A DNA stretch of 64,000 nucleotides from Draconibacterium aestuarii. Lineage in GTDB: Bacteria; Bacteroidota; Bacteroidia; Bacteroidales; Prolixibacteraceae. The position numbers and the translations under genes were made by a program. The notes below the pieces were generated by a model that worked only from the letters and a program-made list of their open reading frames with translations, made no database searches and was not told the origin of the DNA. Below are positions 57,120 through 64,000 of the stretch, piece after piece. Within the stretch, counting starts at the first letter, position 1. Every line of letters begins with the position of its first letter. The DNA lies in contig JAPOHD010000017.1 of the NCBI GenBank assembly GCA_026671195.1, positions 62,001 through 126,000 on the forward strand, in the 5' to 3' direction.

Positions 57120-57137
57120 TTTTATTCAAAACAACAA
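57108..57137 (-). promoter_or_regulatory. argR operon promoter
   Basis: Minus-strand TTG at 57135-57137 and TAAATTTG at 57108-57115, 19 bp apart. ARG box 2 overlaps the -7 box and box 1 lies just downstream, so a bound repressor would block initiation. Confidence 0.6.
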
Positions 57138-57148
57138 GCTGTAATTTC

Positions 57149-57167
57149 AGAATATTTATTATTTTTG
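57149..57167 (+). promoter_or_regulatory. carA -7 box with a degenerate ARG-like site
   Basis: TATTTTTGC at 57160-57168 matches the -7 consensus; no TTG is well placed upstream. AGAATATTTATTAT (57149-57162) matches 11 of 14 positions of the ARG consensus and overlaps it, so ArgR might also act on carAB. This is tentative. Confidence 0.4.
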
Positions 57168-57249
57168 CACCGATAATGATTTTAGCATCATGTTTTTATC
57201 CTTTTATGGGAAACAAAGTGTATTGGAATAAGCAAATAAGATAATAAAG

Positions 57250-57290
57250 AATGCGATGGAACTATGTATTAGGGCTATCGCATTTTTTTT
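57250..57290 (+). terminator. terminator-like hairpin in the carA leader (possible attenuator)
   Basis: AATGCGAT and ATCGCATT form a perfect 8-bp stem with a 19-nt loop, followed by eight T. It ends 17 bp before the carA ATG, with no plus-strand gene upstream. A 13-codon frame (MRWNYVLGLSHFF, 57251-57292) spans it, but no run of regulatory codons is seen. Confidence 0.6.
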
Positions 57291-57307
57291 AACACAAGAA
57301 CCGGAAT

Positions 57308-58387
57308 ATGTTACAAGTAAAACAGGCAAAATTAACTCTCGAAGACGGAACAGTTTTTATCGGGAAATCGTTTGGAAGCGAAAAAGCAGTGGCGGGGGAA
57401 GTTGTATTTTATACAGCAATGACGGGATATCCAGAAAGTTTGACCGATCCATCGTACACCGGACAGATTTTAGTTTCGACCTACCCGATGATTGGAAACT
57501 ATGGCGTTCCTTTCAACAAAAAAGAAAATGGAATTCACAAGTATTACGAATCGCACAAACTGCATATTACCGGATTAATTATTTCCGATTATTCGTTTGA
57601 GTTCAGTCACTGGAATGCTGAAAAAAGTTTATCGGATTGGCTAAAAGAATATGAAGTTCCCGGGCTTTTTGACATTGACACGCGAGCCTTAACAAAAATT
57701 TTACGTGAGAAAGGTTCAATGCTCGGAAAAATTGAATTTGAAGACGAAATTGATTTTTACGATCCAAACAAAGAAAATCTTGTGGCAGTTGCAAGTTGCA
57801 AAGAACGTGAGGTTTATGGTAATGGAGAACACAAAGTAGTGCTGATCGACTGTGGTGTAAAAAATAATATCATCCGCTGTTTAATCGACAGGAATGCAAC
57901 TGTAATACGAGTTCCGTGGGATTACGACTTCACAAACGAGGAATTTGATGGTGTATTTATATCGAATGGTCCGGGCGATCCTGCCATGTGCGACGACACC
58001 GTTAAACACATCCAATCGGCTATTGCCGACGAAAAACCAATTATGGGAATTTGTCTTGGAAACCAGCTGTTGGCACGTGCCGCCGGAGCGGAAACCTACA
58101 AATTAAAATACGGTCACCGCAGCCACAATCAACCGGTTTTACTGGAAGGCACAAACAAGTGTTACATTACTTCTCAAAACCACGGATTTGCTGTTAAAAC
58201 TGAAACTTTACCTGAGGATTGGATGCCACTTTTTACGAATGTAAACGATGAAACCAACGAAGGAATCAAGCACAAAACATTGCCGTTCTTTTCAACTCAG
58301 TTCCACCCGGAAGCGTCGAGCGGACCAACTGACACAGAATTTTTATTTGACGAGTTCATGAAAAATGTTGAAGAATCGAAAAAGTAA
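57308..58387 (+). CDS. carA: carbamoyl-phosphate synthase small subunit
   Basis: CarA, 359 residues, glutamine amidotransferase subunit. The N-terminal domain has GEVVFYTAMTGYPESLTDPSYTGQ; the class I GATase domain has the nucleophile Cys in GICLGNQLLA and the His/Glu pair in FHPEASSGP. It supplies ammonia to CarB for carbamoyl phosphate, the substrate of ArgF' and of pyrimidine synthesis. It is divergent from argR and has its own leader hairpin. Confidence 0.97.
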   Translation: MLQVKQAKLTLEDGTVFIGKSFGSEKAVAGEVVFYTAMTGYPESLTDPSYTGQILVSTYPMIGNYGVPFNKKENGIHKYYESHKLHITGLIISDYSFEFSHWNAEKSLSDWLKEYEVPGLFDIDTRALTKILREKGSMLGKIEFEDEIDFYDPNKENLVAVASCKEREVYGNGEHKVVLIDCGVKNNIIRCLIDRNATVIRVPWDYDFTNEEFDGVFISNGPGDPAMCDDTVKHIQSAIADEKPIMGICLGNQLLARAAGAETYKLKYGHRSHNQPVLLEGTNKCYITSQNHGFAVKTETLPEDWMPLFTNVNDETNEGIKHKTLPFFSTQFHPEASSGPTDTEFLFDEFMKNVEESKK

Positions 58388-58413
58388 ATCATTCACCGAA
58401 ATAAAAAAACATC

Positions 58414-61400
58414 ATGATAGATACACACATTAAGAAAGCGATAGTTCTTGGTTCGGGAGCCTTAAAAATCGGAGAGGCCGGTGAATTTGATTACTCGGGG
58501 TCGCAAGCACTAAAAGCGCTAAAAGAGGAAGGCGTTGAAACCGTTCTTATAAATCCGAACATTGCAACCATTCAAACTTCGGAGAACATTGCCGATAAAA
58601 TATATTTCCTTCCGGTTACTCCTCATTTTGTTGAAGAAGTAATTAAAAAAGAAAAACCACAGGGAATATTACTCGCATTTGGAGGACAAACTGCTCTGAA
58701 CTGCGGTGTGGCACTTTTCGAATCGGGAGTTCTTGAAAAATACAATGTTGAAGTTGTGGGTACGCCGGTACAATCGATTATTGATACTGAAGACCGCGAC
58801 ATTTTTGCCAACATGCTCGATGAAATTGATGTAAAAACCTGTAAAAGTATTGCAGCGTCGAACATGGCAGAAGCAAAAGCTGCAGCAAAAGAAGTTGGCT
58901 TTCCAATCATCATCCGTGCTGCGTACACTCTTGGTGGTTTGGGTTCGGGTTTCTGCGAAAATGAAGAGGAACTGGAAAAACTGGCAGGAAGTGCATTTTC
59001 GTATTCACCACAAATTCTTGTTGAAGAATCGATTAAAGGATGGAAAGAAGTTGAATACGAAGTGGTTCGCGACAAATACGACAACTGTATTACGGTTTGT
59101 AACATGGAAAACTTCGATCCGCTGGGAATTCATACCGGCGAAAGTATCGTTGTTGCACCTTCGCAAACGCTTTCTAATTCAGAATACCACAAATTAAGGG
59201 CAATTGCTATTAAAATTATCCGTCGCGTTGGAGTGGTTGGAGAATGTAACGTACAATATGCACTTGATCCACATTCTGAAGATTACCGCGTGATTGAGGT
59301 AAATGCGCGTTTATCGCGTTCTTCGGCACTGGCATCGAAAGCTACGGGCTACCCACTGGCCTTTGTTGCGGCAAAACTGGGTTTAGGTTACGGTTTGCAC
59401 CAACTAAAAAACTCGGTTACCAAAGTAACTACAGCTTGTTTTGAGCCTGCTCTTGACTACTGCGTAGTTAAAATTCCGCGTTGGGATTTAACTAAATTTG
59501 TGGGTGTTTCGAAAAATATTGGAAGTTCGATGAAATCGGTGGGTGAAATTATGGCTATCGGTCGTACTTTCGAAGAAGCCATTCAGAAAGGGATTCGAAT
59601 GGTAGGTATTGGAATGCATGGTTTTGTCGCCAATAAAGAAGAAATTACAATTGAAGCAATTGAAGAGGAATTGACGAATCCGACCGACCGCAGAATTTTT
59701 GCAATCGCCGAAGCGTTTAACAAAGGATATTCGATTGATGAAATCTACGATAAAACAAAAATTGACCGCTGGTTTTTGCAAAAGCTAAATAACATTTTCA
59801 AAATACATAATGATTTAATTGAGATTAACGAACTGGAGAGCGTTCCGGACATGTTACTCAAAGCATCAAAACAAGCCGGTTATTCCGACTTCCAAATTGC
59901 AAGACTGGTATTAAAAAGTTCGAACAAAGCCATTAATCAGGATTTACTGAAAGTAAGAAATTACAGGAAATCAAAAGGCATTTTGCCGGTTGTAAAACAA
60001 ATTGATACGCTTGCCGGAGAATATCCTGCACAAACCAACTATTTGTACATGACCTATAGCGGGCAGGAGCACGATATAGAATTTGTACACGATGATAAGT
60101 CGGTTATTGTTCTTGGTTCGGGAGCATATCGGATTGGAAGTTCGGTTGAGTTTGACTGGTGTAGTGTAAATGCCGTTGAAACCATTAAAAAGGAGAATTA
60201 CCGCTCGGTAATGATCAATTACAACCCTGAAACGGTAAGTACAGATTACGATACTTGCGACCGCCTGTATTTTGACGAACTGACATTTGAGCGGGTAATG
60301 GACATTGTTGATTTGGAAGATCCGCACGGGGTTATTGTTTCGGTGGGAGGTCAGATCCCAAACAACCTGGCCATGAAACTCTACGGACAGGACGTGCCGA
60401 TTTTAGGAACAACAGCACTTAAAATTGATAACGCTGAAGACCGTGAGAAATTCTCATCCTTATTAGATGACCTTAAAGTTGATCAGCCACGTTGGGCACG
60501 ACTTTCAACCATTGAAGAAATTCACAAGTTTGTTGATGAAGTGGGCTATCCGCTTTTGATTCGTCCTTCGTACGTACTTTCCGGTGCAGCAATGAATGTG
60601 GTTTCAAACTCCGACCAACTGGAGCATTTCCTTGAAATGGCTGCCAATGTTTCGAAAGAACACCCGGTTGTGGTTACAGAATTTATCGAACAGGCAAAGG
60701 AGATTGAAATTGATGCAGTTGCCAACAAAGGAGAGATGATTGCGTATGCCATTTCGGAACACGTGGAATTTGCCGGTGTTCACTCAGGCGACGCGACCAT
60801 TGTTTTCCCGCCACAGAAACTGTATGTTGAAACCATTAGGAGAGTAAAAAAGATTGCCCGCGAAATTGCAAAAGGACTGGAAATTACCGGACCATTTAAT
60901 ATGCAGTTTTTGGCAAAAGACAACGATATAAAAGTTATCGAATGTAACCTGCGTGCTTCACGTAGCTTCCCGTTTGTTTCGAAGGTAATGAAACTTAACC
61001 TTATCGAAATAGCAACTAAAGTGATGCTGGGAATTGATGTTCCAAAACCAGACAAATCGTTATTCGAGTTAGATTATGTGGGCGTTAAAGCGCCACAATT
61101 CTCTTTTGCCCGCCTATTAAAAGCCGATCCTGTTTTGGGAGTTGATATGTCATCAACCGGAGAGGTTGGTTGTATCGGTGAGAACTATTACGAAGCTATT
61201 CTGAAATCGATGCTTTCGGTTGGTTATTCGTTCCCGAAAAAGAATATCCTTATTTCGTCGGGACCTTCGCGTGGAAAAATAGAGTTGCTGAACAGTGCAA
61301 GGTTGTTAAAAGAAAAAGGCTTAAATATTTTTGCAACCGAAGGAACCCATAAATTCTTCCGCGATAATGGAGTTGAAAACACTTTGGTGCACTGGCCCGA

Positions 61401-61647
61401 TGAAGAAGACCAATCGCCAAATACCATTGAAATGATTAAAAATAAGAAAATTGATTTGGTAATTAACATTCCGAAAAACCATACCAATCGCGAGTTGAAA
61501 AATGGTTATACTATTCGCAGAAGCTCAATCGATTATAATGTTCCACTAATTACAAATGCAAGAGTAGCAAGTGCTTTCCTCTACGGTATTTGTAAATATA
61601 CAATTGATGATATTGCGATTAAAAGCTGGGACGAGTATAAATCTTAA
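58414..61647 (+). CDS. carB: carbamoyl-phosphate synthase large subunit
   Basis: CarB, 1077 residues, full length. Two ATP-grasp halves are evident, each with its PreATP-grasp opening (AIVLGSGALKIGEAGEFDYSG and VIVLGSGAYRIGSSVEFDW), and a C-terminal MGS-like regulatory domain (about 940-1077, with ATEGTHKFF). The first half makes carboxyphosphate, the second phosphorylates carbamate. It follows carA by 26 bp and ends at a perfect terminator. Confidence 0.98.
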   Translation: MIDTHIKKAIVLGSGALKIGEAGEFDYSGSQALKALKEEGVETVLINPNIATIQTSENIADKIYFLPVTPHFVEEVIKKEKPQGILLAFGGQTALNCGVALFESGVLEKYNVEVVGTPVQSIIDTEDRDIFANMLDEIDVKTCKSIAASNMAEAKAAAKEVGFPIIIRAAYTLGGLGSGFCENEEELEKLAGSAFSYSPQILVEESIKGWKEVEYEVVRDKYDNCITVCNMENFDPLGIHTGESIVVAPSQTLSNSEYHKLRAIAIKIIRRVGVVGECNVQYALDPHSEDYRVIEVNARLSRSSALASKATGYPLAFVAAKLGLGYGLHQLKNSVTKVTTACFEPALDYCVVKIPRWDLTKFVGVSKNIGSSMKSVGEIMAIGRTFEEAIQKGIRMVGIGMHGFVANKEEITIEAIEEELTNPTDRRIFAIAEAFNKGYSIDEIYDKTKIDRWFLQKLNNIFKIHNDLIEINELESVPDMLLKASKQAGYSDFQIARLVLKSSNKAINQDLLKVRNYRKSKGILPVVKQIDTLAGEYPAQTNYLYMTYSGQEHDIEFVHDDKSVIVLGSGAYRIGSSVEFDWCSVNAVETIKKENYRSVMINYNPETVSTDYDTCDRLYFDELTFERVMDIVDLEDPHGVIVSVGGQIPNNLAMKLYGQDVPILGTTALKIDNAEDREKFSSLLDDLKVDQPRWARLSTIEEIHKFVDEVGYPLLIRPSYVLSGAAMNVVSNSDQLEHFLEMAANVSKEHPVVVTEFIEQAKEIEIDAVANKGEMIAYAISEHVEFAGVHSGDATIVFPPQKLYVETIRRVKKIAREIAKGLEITGPFNMQFLAKDNDIKVIECNLRASRSFPFVSKVMKLNLIEIATKVMLGIDVPKPDKSLFELDYVGVKAPQFSFARLLKADPVLGVDMSSTGEVGCIGENYYEAILKSMLSVGYSFPKKNILISSGPSRGKIELLNSARLLKEKGLNIFATEGTHKFFRDNGVENTLVHWPDEEDQSPNTIEMIKNKKIDLVINIPKNHTNRELKNGYTIRRSSIDYNVPLITNARVASAFLYGICKYTIDDIAIKSWDEYKS

Positions 61648-61667
61648 GATTTTTAAGTTACATTATA

Positions 61668-61701
61668 AAAAAGCTCCGATAAAAATTTATCGGAGCTTTT
61701 T
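61668..61701. terminator. bidirectional terminator between carB and the alpha-galactosidase
   Basis: A perfect 16-bp stem (AAAAAGCTCCGATAAA / TTTATCGGAGCTTTTT) with a 2-nt loop sits between convergent genes, serving both. Confidence 0.9.
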
Positions 61702-61719
61702 ATTTTGATTATTTCATTC

Positions 61720-64000
61720 TCAGTTTCTCGTTTTTATCTCTATCTCGCCTCCTGTTTGTGAAGTAACCGATAATAAAAAGGTATCCTTTTCCTCCTCTAT
61801 TTTCATGGTTGCCACATCAGATTTTATTTCCGGCTTCCCGTTTCTTTTTGGCCATAAAATCCTCTGATTCCCCCCGGTTTCACATGTGTATTTAAAAACA
61901 CCTTCATTCAAATCCGCATCAACAATACTTGCAGTTGACAACCAAATTGAAATCCCGGTACTTTTATTTGGCAAAATAAGAACTGCCACCGACGATTCCA
62001 CACCTTGAAACGAAAGTGATGTTTCTATTTTCGACTCATTAAAAGTGTATGCAGTATTTAACACGACCAGCATTTTCTCAGGTGCAACTTCAATATTTAA
62101 ATCAACTTCTGTTGGGCCTGATGTAAACGCAATTACCTGCCCTGCCGCTTCATCTTTGTTTACCACAGAATATATTTCCGGTGAGTCTCCAACTTTTCCA
62201 ATAACCACGGGATTAATATTTTCCAGGTAGGGCAAAACTTTTTTTGAAAGTTGTACCTGTTTTCCAATCCATTTTCTTTCATTCGAATTCATAAGTTCCA
62301 GATTTCCCCAAAAGCCGTGACCGGCCAGCATTGAATTATGAACATTGTATTTCATATTACCGGTAATGTTATGCGGATAATTGGCATAGGTAAAAAGTTC
62401 GAGTGGAATAATCCCCGCAAATTCGTTGGCAATCGTCCGCATCGATTGTGCCCTGAACGTGGAATAATCGTTATACCAGCTAGCCCCATTATTCATCCAG
62501 AAAAGTTTCCCCTGACTTAACGGCGCCAGTCCAACCATTACGCGCCGGGCTTCGGTTAAATCCATTTCGATTACCAGTTCGGGTTCGTAATCGGTTAATA
62601 TCTCCATTGCACGGACGACATAAATGGGCAATAAATATTCATAACGTGCCCGGATTTCATCCCTGGGATAGGTTTCGTTACCGTGCTGCAAATTAGATAA
62701 CGTACTATAAAATGTGTTGATGGCATCCCACTTCATAAAACGGCACCCCTGGTCAATCATATTTTTGCAATCTTCAACAAAAAGATCGAAAAAACCACTA
62801 ACAAAATCGAAAGCCGGATGGTTCCATTGTGCTAAAATCGGTACGCCTTCCGAATCTTTTACCACCCAATCATAATGGTCTTTAAACCGTTGTGTTGTGG
62901 AATCAATTCCCATAGGCGAATACCATAATCCGAGCTTCATTCCATGTTTGTCGAGTCGCTCTTTTATGGGAGCCAAACCTTCAGACAAACGTTCTTTGTT
63001 GGGGTACCAGATTCCCTGAGTCACTTGCCAGCCATCGTCAAGCACAAAAATATCAACGCCCAGTTCGGCGGCATATTCAATTTCTTCAAAAATGCGGTCG
63101 TAGGTTAAAATCCCACGCAGCGGCTTATTCTTGTCGTTGCGTTGCAAACCCCATGTATTGTAATAGTATTCCGGAACTCGCGAAGCAGGTTTCTCACAAA
63201 TCTGATTCAACAAATAATTTCTGAGCATTAATTTCCCCTCCTCCAAATCGTTTCCCGGATACATTCCTGTGGCAGTCCAAACGGTAGTATAAGGATGGTT
63301 TTTATCAATACTTTCTCCTTCCAGATATCCACCCCGCAACACATCAACCGATACATTTACAACATCATTTCCAGTTTGAGATGCAATCGCCAAAAACTTA
63401 AAATCGTCTTCGTATAATTCGAAATTAAACATTCCTTTAACGCCCTGCATAGCATCATTAATCAGGCTCCCTTTCCCTGCAACTGTTTCTTTTCGCAACA
63501 GTCCGTTTAGATTATCCTGAGAAGCATGTTCGTATGCTGTAAACCAACTCATTTCGCCGGTGTTCAGAATCGAAACAGGACCTTTCCGTTCTGATTTGGC
63601 TGAAGTAACATTGGACTGCAAAATATTTGGGTAATACATGTGATTACCTTTCTTTTTATCACCAAATGTAATGGGTGTTTTTTCGTATGTTGCTATTCTT
63701 ATTTCGGTCGCTTCAACAGGAGTATTACCGGTATTATTTATTGTATAACCCGGAAATTTAAAGTGCAACTCTCCGTTTAGTTTATTCAGCTTAAATACTT
63801 CGCCTTCCGAACGCAGTTCGAGCTTTTCGCGAATTAAAGTCGATCCCGGAAATACTTGCTGAAAAATTACAACCTGCAAACCATTAACAGGTGATTTAAC
63901 ACCCTTAAAAATAAGTTGATATTCGGTTCCTCCATTCCCCATATTGCGTTCAGAGTGGTTTTCAAAGCCCCACAACTCATCATTGGAGGTTACCAACTGA
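61720..64000 (-). CDS. GH36-type alpha-galactosidase, 5' end outside the window
   Basis: At least 758 residues; the frame is still open at the right edge, so the N-terminus is missing. It is a GH36-like (melibiase) glycoside hydrolase: a beta-sandwich N-terminal part, then a barrel with FVLDDGWQ, GLWYSPMG, and FMKWDAIN, where the Asp after KW is the nucleophile position. The acid/base residue is probably in or near EMDLTEARR, which differs from the usual GGGRFD-type block. A C-terminal beta-domain closes the protein. Likely removes alpha-galactose from plant or algal glycans. Confidence 0.85.
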   Translation of the reverse strand, partial: QLVTSNDELWGFENHSERNMGNGGTEYQLIFKGVKSPVNGLQVVIFQQVFPGSTLIREKLELRSEGEVFKLNKLNGELHFKFPGYTINNTGNTPVEATEIRIATYEKTPITFGDKKKGNHMYYPNILQSNVTSAKSERKGPVSILNTGEMSWFTAYEHASQDNLNGLLRKETVAGKGSLINDAMQGVKGMFNFELYEDDFKFLAIASQTGNDVVNVSVDVLRGGYLEGESIDKNHPYTTVWTATGMYPGNDLEEGKLMLRNYLLNQICEKPASRVPEYYYNTWGLQRNDKNKPLRGILTYDRIFEEIEYAAELGVDIFVLDDGWQVTQGIWYPNKERLSEGLAPIKERLDKHGMKLGLWYSPMGIDSTTQRFKDHYDWVVKDSEGVPILAQWNHPAFDFVSGFFDLFVEDCKNMIDQGCRFMKWDAINTFYSTLSNLQHGNETYPRDEIRARYEYLLPIYVVRAMEILTDYEPELVIEMDLTEARRVMVGLAPLSQGKLFWMNNGASWYNDYSTFRAQSMRTIANEFAGIIPLELFTYANYPHNITGNMKYNVHNSMLAGHGFWGNLELMNSNERKWIGKQVQLSKKVLPYLENINPVVIGKVGDSPEIYSVVNKDEAAGQVIAFTSGPTEVDLNIEVAPEKMLVVLNTAYTFNESKIETSLSFQGVESSVAVLILPNKSTGISIWLSTASIVDADLNEGVFKYTCETGGNQRILWPKRNGKPEIKSDVATMKIEEEKDTFLLSVTSQTGGEIEIKTRN

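Noticed and set aside
57256..57600. 114-residue frame starting in the carA leader
   Set aside because: It overlaps carA in another frame. The carA frame has full family homology.
1..64000. tRNA, rRNA, tmRNA or riboswitch
   Set aside because: No T-arm GGTTCGAATCC-like sequence or known riboswitch core was found by eye in the intergenic regions. A covariance-model scan was not possible.

Overview
The window looks like a chromosomal segment of a Bacteroidota bacterium, probably in or near the Marinilabiliales/Prolixibacteraceae (the family-level guess is inference). The evidence is an LpxC-FabZ fusion, type IX secretion C-terminal sorting domains, a type B L31, DUF3098, DUF4494 and DUF6132-type small proteins, a Bacteroidota-type N-acyl-ornithine transcarbamylase, promoters of the TTG / TAnnTTTG type rather than -35/-10 boxes, and weak Shine-Dalgarno sites. 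Most of the window is housekeeping. No tRNA, rRNA, CRISPR array, prophage or complete insertion sequence was recognised.

Layout. 1-6.6 kb: a small lipoprotein, an acyltransferase and two tandem paralogous secreted Ig-like/T9SS proteins that share an upstream block. 6.7-9.5 kb (minus): rplM-rpsI-rpsB-tsf. 9.7-13.6 kb (plus): ftsX-like, DUF3098, uppP, truB, queA. 13.8-21.7 kb (minus): a large membrane-anchored protein, then rimP-nusA-infB. 21.9-26.4 kb (plus): an HD phosphohydrolase and the lipid A operon lpxD-lpxC/fabZ-lpxA. 26.5-27.5 kb: thiL. 27.6-32.7 kb: sufBCDS. 32.8-35.6 kb: a DUF6261-like gene, a 41-bp-period palindrome array, a structured non-coding element, DUF6132 and rubrerythrin. 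35.7-37.9 kb: sufE plus a DUF59 gene, a REP-associated (RAYT) transposase killed by one amber codon and bracketed by matching hairpins, and thiN. 38-45 kb: lon, rpmE2, two tandem GNAT-like paralogs, DUF4494 and one unrecognised protein. 45.4-57.1 kb (minus): a long amino acid cluster argR-GNAT-argG-argC-argD-proC-proB-proA-argF'-hisA-hisF-hisIE. 57.3-61.6 kb (plus): carAB, divergent from argR. 61.7-64 kb: a 5'-truncated GH36-type alpha-galactosidase.

How it fits together. carAB makes carbamoyl phosphate, which the arg cluster consumes through the argF' transcarbamylase. The argR-carA intergenic region holds two ARG-box-like palindromes 21 bp apart, one on the argR promoter and one at the argR start, and a terminator hairpin in the carA leader. 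The suf genes build Fe-S clusters but are split by an accessory, repeat-rich stretch (32.8-35.6 kb) that is the least ordinary part of the window.

No convincing new defence or mobile system was found. The best leads are the 41-bp array, the RAYT with its flanking hairpins, the arg/car control region, and the unusual residue at the specificity position of ArgF'.
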